A program made the position numbers and the translations under genes. A model generated the notes under the pieces. That model saw only the letters and a list, made by a program, of their open reading frames with translations. It was not told where the DNA came from and did no database searches. This document shows positions 44,740-53,360 of a stretch of DNA of 64,000 bases, one piece after another. Positions within the stretch are counted from its first letter, which is position 1. The number at the start of each line of letters is the position of its first letter. The DNA lies in the NCBI GenBank assembly GCA_963847345.1, contig CAWJZU010000021.1:27942-91941 (forward strand), given 5' to 3'. The DNA is from DATARH01 sp963847345. Lineage in GTDB: Bacteria > Pseudomonadota > Alphaproteobacteria > ATCC43930 > CGMCC-115725.

Positions 44740-46825
44740 ATGGACGGGTACCGAAGCTACGCCGAATTCGATATCGAGCGGAGCGCGCTGCCGCCGCAGT
44801 CCCGTTCATTTCTATTTCTGCAAGGTCCAATCTCGACCTTTTTCGATCGGCTCGGTCGGGCGTTGATCGCACGCGGACACCGCGTCCACCGCATCAACCT
44901 GCATCTTGGCGATCAACTGTTCTGGCGTCTGCCGGCGACGAATTTCCGCGGACCGTTCGACGATTGGCGCGCCTTCGTCGCGGCGCAACTCGATCGGCAT
45001 CAGATCACCGATCTCGTCCTGCACGGGGATCGCCGGCCGTATCACATCGTCGCGGCCGAGGAGGCGCGGGCCCGCGGCATCGCCGTATTCGCGACCGATC
45101 TCGGCTATGTCCGGCCGGATTGGATCACGCTCGAATACGACGGTATGACGACGTATTCGCGCTTTCCGCGCGACCCGGAGGCGATCCGCGCGCTCGCCGC
45201 GAAGCTGGAAATCCCCGATTTGGAGCCGCGGTTCTGGACCCCCTTCTGGCAGATCGCGACGCTCGACATCGCCTACAATTGCGGCCTCGTCTTCGGGCGT
45301 CTGCTATTCCCGCGCTATCGCTATCACAGCATTGTCCACCCGTTTGCCGAGTATGTCGGCTGGCTATGCTCGCGCGGCCGGCGATTGTTTACCGAATGCG
45401 GGGCAAATGCCGAGAAGGCCCGTCTGCAGCAGGCTCCCGGTTCCTATTTCCTGGTGCCGTTGCAGCTGGCGACCGACTACCAGATCCGCGCGCATTCCCC
45501 GTTCCGCGATGGCCGCGAGGCGGTGCGCGAAATCATCGCCTCATTCGCCCGCAGCGGCAGTCGTCGAGAGCTGGTTTTTGTCGCACACCCGTTCGATAAC
45601 GGGCTGATTGCCTGGGACCGGGTCATTGCCCGGCTGGCGCGTGAGTTCGGCATCGGCGGCCGCGTCCTCTCGCTGCCCGGCGGTACGCCTGCCGAGCTGT
45701 TGCGCAATGCCGCCGGGGTCGTCACGATCAACAGCACGATCGGCATTACGGCTCTGTATATCGGCGTTCCTGTGAAGGCCCTCGGCAATGCAGTCTTCGA
45801 CGTTCCGGGGTTGGCCTGCCAGGCGCCGCTCGATCGCTTTTGGGATGCGCCGCCCCCGCCCGACCCGGACCTGATGGCAGCGTTCCTGCGCGCGCTCGTC
45901 GGCACGACGCAGGTCAAGGGCGGGTACTACGAGCGCGCCTCGCAAGCCTGTGCAGTAGCCGGGTTTATCGATCGGCTGGAAAACCGGCCGTATCCGCTCC
46001 CGCGACTGACGGCGGATGATTTCGCCGCGCGCCCGCCCCGGCTGGCCGTGCGAACGGTGGTCGTTGCCGGCGTGTCGAACGGCTTGGGCTTGGCGTTGGC
46101 GCGGGCGCATGCCGGTCCCGGGATTCGCATCGTCCTGATCGGCGCCGATGCGGCCGTCCTGGATCGGGCGGGCATCGATTGCCGGCATCGGGGCGCGTTC
46201 GTCGAAACCTTTTGCGCCGGGGGGGCGACCGCGGATGCGATCTTCGGCTTCCTGGATGTGGTGGATCGGCGGGCCCCGATCGACGACCTGCTGGTCCAGG
46301 TCGATGCCGCGGTCGCCGATAGAAGCGGTCTAGACGACACGGAACTCGGCGCCGCAATGGATGTGGTCGCGGCGCTCGCCGAGCCGATGCGCCGGCGCGG
46401 GCGCGGTTCGGTGGTGCTGCTGAGCGGACTTGCCGGGCGCAGCGCGCACGCCGAACCACGCGGCCGCGCTGGCAGCCCGCTCGGCGCTGGTTGAGCGCGG
46501 GGCGGCGCTGCGGCGACGGCTTTCCGCCGACGGTGTGACGGTGATGGTCGTCGTCCCGGGTATTGCTGCGCTGCGCTGCGCCGCCCGGTTAGCCGCGCCC
46601 AATCTCGCCGAAGTCGTGGTCGAGCGGATCGGCGAGGCAATCGGACACGGCCTACGCCGCCGCCGCGAAGTTATATCGGTACCGGGGGCCGCCATCGCGT
46701 CCCGCCGCGCCGCGCGGGAGTTGTTTCGAAAGGTGCGGCGCGCAATGCAGGAGACGGCTCCGAAAATACCCGAACGGGACGCGCCGCCGATGCCGCTCGC
46801 CGGCAAGTCGGCCGGTACCGACTGA
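44740..46825 (+). CDS. KpsS/LipB-like capsule protein fused to an SDR domain (frameshifted)
   Basis: Residues about 25-430 form a capsule polysaccharide biosynthesis domain: FLFLQGPISTFFDRLGRAL, LVLHGDRRPYHIVAAEEAR, VFATDLGYVRPDWITLEYDG and the C-terminal TINSTIGITALYIGVPVKALG. KpsS enzymes are beta-Kdo transferases priming group 2 capsules on a lipid anchor. From about residue 445 an SDR-like domain starts (TVVVAGVSNGLGLALARAHAG, VVLLSGLAG). The frame is lost near 46437 in a GGG run and continues one frame on with NHAAALAARSALVERG to 46825. The fused SDR lacks a clear YxxxK, so it may be non-catalytic. Confidence 0.78.
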
Positions 46826-47001
46826 GGGTCGCGACACGCACCCCGGCGGGGGCTCGGAGGCCACGATCCCCCGGCGTGGTGCGCCGCTGCATAAGACGCC
46901 GTGAACGCACTCGGCGCCCGACGGGCGGTTGCGGGCGTGTCGGGGTTTACCGCAGAATTGCGGCTCGGCGCTCGCGGGAGTCGCGCCGTGTCGGAGTAGC
47001 C

Positions 47002-47766
47002 ATGAACCCTTTCGATCTTTCCGGGCGCGTCGCGATCGTTACCGGCGGCAATGGCGGCATCGGGCTCGGCATGGCCGAGGGCTTGGCGAAGGCGGGCGCC
47101 GCTGTCGTTGTCGCGGCTCGCAATCGCGAGAAATCGGAGGACGCGGTCACGAGGCTCGCGGCGTCAGGGCCGGCGAGCGCCTTTATTCCGCTCGATGTCG
47201 CCGATCCGGACTCATGCCGGCAGATGGTGCGGCGCGCCGTCGAGCGCTTCGGCCGGCTCGACATCCTGGTCAACAATGCCGGCATGTCGATACGGAAGCC
47301 GCCCGAGGACTACGAAGTCGCGGAATGGCACGCCGTGCTCGACACCAACCTGACCGGGCCGCTGGTGTGCTGCCAGGCGGCCTACCCGGTCATGAAGGAG
47401 CAGGGCGGCGGCAAGATCATCAATATCGGATCGATGATGTCGATCTTCGGCGCCGCCTATGCCGCGGCCTATTCCGCCAGCAAGGGGGCGATCGTGCAGC
47501 TGACCCGGTCGCTCGCGACCGCCTGGGCACGGGACAACATCCAGGTCAACGCCGTCCTGCCGGGCTGGATCGACACCGAGCTGACGATCGCGGCGCGCCA
47601 GCAGGTCGAGGGGCTGCACGAGCGCATCCTGCGCCGTACCCCGGCAGGCCGCTGGGGCGCACCGACCGACATGGCCGGCATCGCCGTCTTCCTCGCCGCC
47701 CCGGCCTCCGACTTCGTGACCGGCGCCGCCATCCCGGTCGACGGCGGCTACTCGGTCGAGTTCTGA
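47002..47766 (+). CDS. SDR family oxidoreductase
   Basis: A 254-residue SDR: TGGNGGIGLGMAEGLAKAG, NNAGMSIRKPPEDY, NIGSMMSIFGAAYAAAYSASKGA with the Ser-Tyr-Lys set, and VDGGYSVEF at the end. The middle resembles gluconate 5-dehydrogenase / 2-deoxygluconate dehydrogenase-type SDRs. An upstream in-frame start at 46876 lacks a ribosome site; 47002 gives the normal length. Last plus-strand gene of this block, followed by a repeat-rich gap. Confidence 0.88.
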   Translation: MNPFDLSGRVAIVTGGNGGIGLGMAEGLAKAGAAVVVAARNREKSEDAVTRLAASGPASAFIPLDVADPDSCRQMVRRAVERFGRLDILVNNAGMSIRKPPEDYEVAEWHAVLDTNLTGPLVCCQAAYPVMKEQGGGKIINIGSMMSIFGAAYAAAYSASKGAIVQLTRSLATAWARDNIQVNAVLPGWIDTELTIAARQQVEGLHERILRRTPAGRWGAPTDMAGIAVFLAAPASDFVTGAAIPVDGGYSVEF

Positions 47767-47808
47767 CCCGAACCGCCACCCCGACGGTTGGCCCACAATT
47801 CCCTGCTG

Positions 47809-47840
47809 GCATGGGCTTCGCGTTGCTCAGCCCAACCTAC
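47809..47840. repeat. Interspersed repeat, single copy
   Basis: Begins GCATGGGCTTCGCGTTGCTC and ends CCAACCTAC. It matches the right arm of the inverted pair at 2056-2087 and the degenerate copy at 48481-48512. It sits at the 3' end of the recX-tail relic 47837-47983. Confidence 0.75.
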
Positions 47841-47983
47841 GATTCGTACAACTCGTATTTACAAATCCGAACCGTCGTCGCCCGCGAGTACGCGCGGACC
47901 GCCATCTCGTCGGGGCAGGCGAGGACGGCTTCTTCCGCCGTACGGCGGGTGAAATGGGCGCGGGCGAAGGCGGCGAGTTCGCC
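47837..47983 (-). pseudogene. Relic of a recX 3' end (copy C)
   Basis: One minus-strand frame reads GELAAFARAHFTRRTAEEAV and then LACPDEMAV before drifting and stopping at 47837. This matches the C-terminal three-helix end of the intact RecX encoded at 49238-49882 (AELAAFARAGFTRRTAEAIL, LACPDHTAI). An in-frame TGA lies just before it and there is no start codon, so it is not an independent gene. Confidence 0.6.
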
Positions 47984-48162
47984 CAATGGCGCTCATTCGG
48001 TTCGCGTGAACGCGCGCCGGTGCGGAGCGAGCCGCGATGGCGGCAGGCCGAGGAGCGCAACGCTCATGCAACTTGCCAAAGGCTGCAAATGTTGGGATAG
48101 CCATGAGTTAGAGGCTCTGTTGACGAACCCCGCGTCAAATTTCTTGAATCCCGTTATGTCAT

Positions 48163-48381
48163 ATGCAGGAACCGGTCACACAGGCTGAAGGGCAGTACGC
48201 AAGTGCCGCCGCACATCCTGAGGAGATGCGGGCTGGCGTGGAGTTTCGGTTCGGCAATACCGTGTCACTCAGTGTGACGGCGCGCACGACGCCGGCCGGG
48301 CTTGTAGCTACCGGGGTCATGGTTGCCGCCATTCTCCTGTCGGTCACTGCCCTGGTGCGGGCCATCCGGCGCCCGGGCTGA
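48163..48381 (+). CDS. Possible small single-pass membrane protein
   Basis: A 72-residue frame with a hydrophilic N-terminus, then AGLVATGVMVAAILLSVTALV as one membrane segment and a basic end (RAIRRPG). Several codons around EFRFGNTVSLSVTARTT look like real protein sequence. No strong ribosome site is visible and no family is recognised. It sits in the repeat-rich gap 47767-48496, which otherwise holds only repeats and recX relics. Confidence 0.4.
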   Translation: MQEPVTQAEGQYASAAAHPEEMRAGVEFRFGNTVSLSVTARTTPAGLVATGVMVAAILLSVTALVRAIRRPG

Positions 48382-48480
48382 TTTTTCGGAGAGCCGATTA
48401 CCGGCTGTTTTCCATAACCCTTCTCTTGCGACTTCGGTTGGAAGCCGGGGAAGCGCATCGGCTGGCGACCGCCCGACAGC

Positions 48481-48512
48481 AAGGGCTTTCCGTTGCTCAG
48501 CCTATCCTAATC
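48481..48512. repeat. Interspersed repeat, degenerate copy
   Basis: AAGGGCTTTCCGTTGCTCAG followed by CCTATCCTAATC, a diverged copy of 47809-47840 and 2056-2087. Like the copy at 47809, it directly follows a recX-tail relic on the minus strand. Confidence 0.65.
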
Positions 48513-48652
48513 GAGCCGTTGCTGCCCTGGTTGTCGCCCGCGATGAGGGCCTGAACTGCCGCCTCGTCGAGGCAGGCGAAGACGTTTTCGGCGGTGCGAC
48601 GGAAGAAGCCGGTGCGGGCGAAAGCGGCGAACTCGGCTTTATGAAGTTCACG
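48497..48652 (-). pseudogene. Relic of a recX 3' end (copy B)
   Basis: The minus-strand frame reads KAEFAAFARTGFFRRTAENV then FACLDEAAVQALIAGDNQ and stops at 48497. It parallels the last 40 residues of RecX (AELAAFARAGFTRRTAEAIL ... ACPDHTAIQVLLAGEDDE). It begins where the lipoprotein gene 48654-49133 ends, in another frame, and has no start codon of its own. Confidence 0.65.
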
Positions 48653-48653
48653 A

Positions 48654-49133
48654 TCAGCGCGGGCCGAGATTGGCCATGTCGCGCATATACGCCTGGGCCT
48701 CCGATGGCGACATTGGCAGCACCGCAAAACTGGCGCCGCCGACGGTGGAGCCCTCTTGCCAATTGGCCACCGCCTGGACCTGGACATAGGCTTGCATCCC
48801 GGGAGCGAGTTGCAGGGGGTCGACGAGATTTGCAGGGGTGCCGTAGGGCTGGACCGTAAAGCGGTAGGTTCCCGGCGGGAAATCGTGAAAGAACACGGTG
48901 CCCGGCGCGCTCTGGGCGATCGCGGAGCCATTGGCATAAACGATCGGATCCGCTCCCGCGACGTTGCCGCCGGGTGGGTTCGGCTGGCGTAGAACCCAGA
49001 CGCGCGCCATCCCCGGCTGCAGCGATGGGGCCGAGAGGGGCGGGCCGCTTTCAGCCGGCGGCGCGCTGCAACCGGCGAGCACCAGCAGACAGAAGCAGAT
49101 CCCGATCGAGACAAGATTGCGATAATTGCGCAC
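48654..49133 (-). CDS. Lipoprotein of unknown function (DUF2846-like pattern)
   Basis: A 159-residue precursor with a type II signal peptide ending in LLVLAGCSAPP; Cys of LAGC would carry the lipid. The mature part is a beta-rich domain (ARVWVLRQPN, PIVYANGS, FFHDFPPGTYRFTVQPYG, AYVQVQAV) resembling small DUF2846-type periplasmic lipoproteins. The GTG at 49133 has GGGGAGGA about six bases upstream and gives a proper signal peptide. Function unknown. Its stop abuts the recX-tail relic. Confidence 0.75.
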   Translation of the reverse strand: MRNYRNLVSIGICFCLLVLAGCSAPPAESGPPLSAPSLQPGMARVWVLRQPNPPGGNVAGADPIVYANGSAIAQSAPGTVFFHDFPPGTYRFTVQPYGTPANLVDPLQLAPGMQAYVQVQAVANWQEGSTVGGASFAVLPMSPSEAQAYMRDMANLGPR

Positions 49134-49237
49134 GATGATCCTCCCCACTGCATTCCGCCGTACCGTTGGCCGCCTGTCGGCACCGGCGGAATCGCTTTCG
49201 TTCGTCGAACAATGTTGCCTTATACCCTTCACGTTGG

Positions 49238-49882
49238 TCAGCTCGAACTGTGGCCTTCGTCGTCTTCGCCGGCGAGCAGGACCTGGATGGCCGTGTGGTC
49301 GGGGCAGGCGAGGATGGCTTCGGCGGTGCGGCGGGTGAAGCCGGCGCGGGCGAAGGCGGCGAGTTCGGCCCGACGGAATTCGGCCATCGGGAGCTCGGCT
49401 GGCTCGCGCGGCCGCCCCTCGGTGCGGAACGGGCCGAGGCGGCGTCGGCGGGCGAAGGCGATGGCGGCGGCGAGGTCCGGGTCGGCCGTCTCGTCGCGCA
49501 ACGACGCGATCGCGGCGGCGGCATCGGCGGCGCCGACCCCCTTCGCGGCGAGACCGGCGGCGATGCGGCGCAGCGAGCGGCCCTGGGTCACGCCGCGCCG
49601 GGCACGGCCCGCGGCATAGGCGGCGTCGTTCACCAGCCCGGTCTTGCGGTAGCGTGCGACGAGCGCGTCGATCAGCTTGCCTGGCGCCGCGCCGTCCTCC
49701 CGGTCGCCCGCTCCGCCAAGCGCGAGCCGGCGGCGGACGCGGCGGCGCAGCACCTGCCGCAGATGCTCGGCCGTGCTGGCGTATCGCCCGACATAAGCCA
49801 GCGCCCATTCCTCGAGCAGCGCGGCGTCGATCGGCTTCTCCTCCGCGCCGCCCTCACCGGGCGCCGATCGCCTTCGCTGCAT
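49238..49882 (-). CDS. recX: Regulatory protein RecX
   Basis: A 214-residue helical protein of the RecX family, which binds and inhibits RecA filaments. ALAYVGRYASTAEHLRQVLRRRV is the first three-helix repeat, DAAYAAGRARRGVTQGRSLRRIAAGLAAKGV the second, and AELAAFARAGFTRRTAEAIL the third. The start at 49882 has GGAGGAA about eight bases upstream; 49918 is an alternative. recA is not in the window. Degenerate copies of its 3' end lie at 48497 and 47837. Confidence 0.87.
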   Translation of the reverse strand: MQRRRSAPGEGGAEEKPIDAALLEEWALAYVGRYASTAEHLRQVLRRRVRRRLALGGAGDREDGAAPGKLIDALVARYRKTGLVNDAAYAAGRARRGVTQGRSLRRIAAGLAAKGVGAADAAAAIASLRDETADPDLAAAIAFARRRRLGPFRTEGRPREPAELPMAEFRRAELAAFARAGFTRRTAEAILACPDHTAIQVLLAGEDDEGHSSS

Positions 49883-49947
49883 CCGGTCCGTTCCTCCGCG
49901 ACCGTTCTCACCTATCATAAGAGCCCGCGAAACCCAGGAACGATTGC

Positions 49948-51390
49948 GTGAGCGAACCGAGCGCCTCGTTTGCGACCGAAGCCGAGCCGCGGCTGCGCAT
50001 CCTGATCCCGCTGATCGTCGGCTGCGCCTTTTTCATGGAGGGGCTCAATTCGACGATGATCGCCGTCGCGATCCCGGCGATGGCGAAGAGTCTCGGCGAG
50101 ACGCCGCTGCGGCTCAGCCTGGTGATCACCGCGTATCTGTTGAGCCTCGCCGTGTTCATCCCGGTCAGCGGCTGGATCGCCGACCGGTTCGGGGCGCGGC
50201 GCGTGTTCTGCGCGGCGGTGCTGATTTTCGCCGGCGGCTCGGCGCTGTGCGGGATGGCCGACAACCTGCCGATGCTGATCGCGATGCGCGTCGTGCAGGG
50301 GTTCGGCGGAGCGATGATGACGCCGGTCGGAAGGCTTGTGCTGCTGCGGAGTTTTCCGCGCACCGCGCTGGTCTCGGCGATGAATTGGATGACGATCCCG
50401 TCGATGATCGGACCGATGGTCGGGCCGGTTATTGGCGGCGTGCTGACCGATTACGCCTCGTGGCGCTGGATCTTTTTTCTCAACATCCCGATCGGGGTGC
50501 TCGGCGGCGCGCTGGCGCTGTGGTTCTTCAAGGATTTTCGGGCGCCGGCGCCGGCCCGGTTCGATCTGGTCGGGTTCGCGATCATCGGGGTGGCGCTGTT
50601 CATGCTTGAACTGGCGCTCGAGAATTTGGGGCACCCGGTGCTGCCGATGGCGCTCGGCGTCGTCTTCTTCCCGATGGCGGCGGTGATGCTGCTGTCCTAC
50701 TGGCACCACGCACGGCACAGCCCGGCCCCGGTGCTCGACCTCGACCTGCTGCAGATCAAGACGTTCAACATCGGGACCGTGATCGGCGGGCTGTGCCGGG
50801 TCGGGCTTGACGCGACGCCGTTTCTGCTGCCGCTCTTGTTCCAGGTCGGGTTCGGGCGCAGCGCCACCGAGGCTGGATTGCTGACCTTCTCGTCGATGTT
50901 CGGGGCGATGGCAGTGCGCAGCCTGTCGCGCCAACTGCTGCGCCTGACCGGGTTCCGCCGCGCCCTGGTCGGGGGCGCCCTCCTGTCGGGTGCGGTGACC
51001 GCCGGGTTCGCGCTGTTGAGCGCCGCCAGTCCGGTATGGGTCGTCGTGCTGATCGTCTTTGCCTCCGGCTGCGTGCGCAGCATCCAATATCTGGCGCTGA
51101 ACACGATCAGCTATGCCGACGTGCCGCCGGAGATGCTGAGCCGCGCCACCGGGTTCGGTGGCGTCGCGCAGCAGTTGGCGCGCGGTTTCGGGGTCGCAAT
51201 CGGGGCGGCGCTGCTCGCGGTCGTATCCGGGTCCGAACCCGTCGCGACCGGGCATTTCCGCATCGTCTTCGTGCTGATCGGCCTGTTGCCGCTGCTGTCG
51301 GCGCTCGGCTTCATGCGGCTGTCCCCGAGCGACGGCGCCGAGGTGAGCGGCTACCGGCCACCGGCCCCGAAACCCGCCGCGGCGGATTAA
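49948..51390 (+). CDS. MFS transporter, DHA2 (EmrB/QacA) family
   Basis: A 480-residue membrane protein with about 14 hydrophobic segments. LNSTMIAVAIPAMAKSLG replaces the usual D-x3-VNVALP start motif, GWIADRFGARRVF is MFS motif A, and GMGPMVGP-like IPSMIGPMVGPVIGG is motif C of exporters. It probably extrudes drugs or small organic molecules by proton antiport. The GTG start is 66 bases from the divergent recX start. Substrate unknown. Confidence 0.9.
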   Translation: MSEPSASFATEAEPRLRILIPLIVGCAFFMEGLNSTMIAVAIPAMAKSLGETPLRLSLVITAYLLSLAVFIPVSGWIADRFGARRVFCAAVLIFAGGSALCGMADNLPMLIAMRVVQGFGGAMMTPVGRLVLLRSFPRTALVSAMNWMTIPSMIGPMVGPVIGGVLTDYASWRWIFFLNIPIGVLGGALALWFFKDFRAPAPARFDLVGFAIIGVALFMLELALENLGHPVLPMALGVVFFPMAAVMLLSYWHHARHSPAPVLDLDLLQIKTFNIGTVIGGLCRVGLDATPFLLPLLFQVGFGRSATEAGLLTFSSMFGAMAVRSLSRQLLRLTGFRRALVGGALLSGAVTAGFALLSAASPVWVVVLIVFASGCVRSIQYLALNTISYADVPPEMLSRATGFGGVAQQLARGFGVAIGAALLAVVSGSEPVATGHFRIVFVLIGLLPLLSALGFMRLSPSDGAEVSGYRPPAPKPAAAD

Positions 51391-51515
51391 CAGGCTACAT
51401 CCGACGCGGGGATTGCCCCTCCTTTAAGGTAACAAGACATCCGCGGCCGGTTCCTCTATTATCGCGCCAGGGACCCGCGGCACAGCGGGCCTGAAATGAA
51501 CGGGAGGAGGCGGCA

Positions 51516-53177
51516 ATGAGACGTCTGTGGCTGGCTGTGCTCGGCCTGGCGCTGGCGATAATGCCGGCAGTGGCCGCGGAAACGCCGAAATACGGCGGCA
51601 CGCTGACTTACATGATTCCGGCGGATGCGCCGCCGACCTTCGACGCGCAGCGCGAGCAAACCTACGCCACCATCCACTCGGCGGCGCCGTTCTACTCGAC
51701 GCTGATCCGCATCAACCCGCTCAACCCCGGCTCGCCGACCGACATCGTGTGCGATCTCTGCACCGAGATGCCGAAGCCAACCGACGGCGGCAAGACCTAC
51801 ACCTTCAAGATCCGCGACGACGTCAAGTTCCACAACGGCGATCAGCTGACCGCCGACGACGTCGCGGCCAGCCTCAACAAGATCGCCTTTCCGCCGAAGG
51901 GCGTATTGAGCCCGCGCGCCAGCACATTCGAGATGGTCGACAAGATCGAGGCGCCGGACCCGAGGACCGTCGTAATCCATCTCAAATTCGCCACCACCTC
52001 GTTCCTGCCTGCGCTCGCCAACCCCTACAACTGGATCTACGAAAAGAAGATCCTCGACAAGGACCCGCACTGGTTCGAGACCAACATCATGGGCTCGGGT
52101 CCGTTCAAGTTTACCGGGTACGAAGTCGGCCAGAAGATCAAGGGTGTGCGCAACCCCGACTACTATCATAAAGGGCTGCCTTACCTGGACGGCTTCGAGG
52201 GGATTTACGCTCCGAAGCAGGCGGTCCAGCTCGACGCGATCCGCGCCGACCGTGCGGCCGGCGAGTTCCGCGGTTACCCCCCCTCGGCGATGAACCAGCT
52301 GAAAAGCGATCTCGGCGACAAGATCGTCATGCAGCAGCATGATTGGAATTGCGGGTCGCTGATCTGGTTCAACCATACCAAGAAGCCATTCGATGACGTG
52401 CGGGTGCGTCGGGCGTTGACATTGGCGCTCGACCGCTGGGGCAGCGCCCCGGCGCTGTCCAAGATTGCACTCGTCAAGACCGTCGGCAGCGTGGTTTTCC
52501 CAAGCTCGCCGTTGGCGCCAAACAAAGACCAGCTGATGAGCCTCGCCGGCTACGACGCCGATATCGAGAAGTCGCGCGCCGAGGCGCGTCGCCTGCTTAA
52601 GGAAGCCGGGCAGGAGGATTTGAGTTTCGAGTTGCTGAACCGCAACGTCGACCAACCCTACATGTACAACGGCACCTGGGCGATCGACCAGTGGAGCAAG
52701 ATTGGTGTGCATGTGACCCAGAAGGTCGTGCCCACCGGGCCGTGGTTCGCGGCCCTGCGTAATAAGGACGAATTCAGCGTCGGGCTGGCCGGCAACTGCA
52801 ACGCCATCGTCAATCCCGCGGCCGATGTCTCGGCCTACCTGCCGGCCTCGGTCAACTCGCGCAACTACGGCTATTACGAAGACCCGCAGCTTCTCGACAC
52901 CTACAACAAGATGCTGCGCGAGACCGATCTTGAAAAACAACAAGAGCTGATGTTCCAGTTCGTCAAGCGGTTGCAGGACGAAGAGGCGCACATCGCCTTC
53001 CTGTTGTGGTGGAACCGCATCGTGCCGCTGCGCTCCTACGTGAATGGCTGGAAGATCGGGCCGAGCCATTACATGAACCAGGATCTCGGGACGGTCTGGC
53101 TGTCCGCGCCGCAATGCGGTGCCTGCACCGACCACCCGCCGGAGGCCGACAAGCGGGCTGAGGCGCAAAGCAAATAA
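51516..53177 (+). CDS. ABC transporter peptide-binding protein (SBP family 5), paralog 1
   Basis: A 553-residue periplasmic binding protein with a signal peptide (LWLAVLGLALAIMPAVAA). ETPKYGGTLTYMIP opens the mature domain; LTADDVAASLNKI and IRADRAAGEFRGYPPS are family 5 segments. It carries two CxxC pairs, VCDLCTEMPKP near residue 85 and QCGACTDHPP near the C-terminus, both kept in the next gene. GGGAGGAGG lies upstream of the ATG. No permease or ATPase is adjacent; it may serve the YejEF-type system or another transporter. Confidence 0.9.
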   Translation: MRRLWLAVLGLALAIMPAVAAETPKYGGTLTYMIPADAPPTFDAQREQTYATIHSAAPFYSTLIRINPLNPGSPTDIVCDLCTEMPKPTDGGKTYTFKIRDDVKFHNGDQLTADDVAASLNKIAFPPKGVLSPRASTFEMVDKIEAPDPRTVVIHLKFATTSFLPALANPYNWIYEKKILDKDPHWFETNIMGSGPFKFTGYEVGQKIKGVRNPDYYHKGLPYLDGFEGIYAPKQAVQLDAIRADRAAGEFRGYPPSAMNQLKSDLGDKIVMQQHDWNCGSLIWFNHTKKPFDDVRVRRALTLALDRWGSAPALSKIALVKTVGSVVFPSSPLAPNKDQLMSLAGYDADIEKSRAEARRLLKEAGQEDLSFELLNRNVDQPYMYNGTWAIDQWSKIGVHVTQKVVPTGPWFAALRNKDEFSVGLAGNCNAIVNPAADVSAYLPASVNSRNYGYYEDPQLLDTYNKMLRETDLEKQQELMFQFVKRLQDEEAHIAFLLWWNRIVPLRSYVNGWKIGPSHYMNQDLGTVWLSAPQCGACTDHPPEADKRAEAQSK

Positions 53178-53207
53178 GAAACTCCGACCTGCCGGGATAG
53201 GGCGACA

Positions 53208-53238
53208 TCCTTTCCGGTGGTTTAAGCCGCCGGAAGGA
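53208..53238. repeat. Hairpin between the two binding-protein genes
   Basis: TTCCGGTGG and CCGCCGGAA with flanking TCC/GGA pairs and loop TTTAAG form a strong stem without a T-run. It could protect the upstream message or partly terminate transcription. Confidence 0.5.
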
Positions 53239-53360
53239 TTGTATTACCCCGCTTATCTAAAGCGGCATTTATCCGAAGTTGCGACGAACGCTTTTGCCTC
53301 TCTCGTGTTTGCGTCCGCCGGGTCCAGCAGAGACCCGAAGATTGCGAACGGGAGGAACGC

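Noticed and set aside
48654..49808. Long reading of the lipoprotein frame back to 49808
   Set aside because: The upstream part overlaps recX and is low complexity. The GTG at 49133 with its ribosome site gives a proper lipoprotein signal.
49915..51255. 446-codon minus-strand frame opposite the MFS transporter
   Set aside because: Extreme Arg/Gln/His/Asp bias mirrors the codons of hydrophobic residues on the other strand; no protein family.
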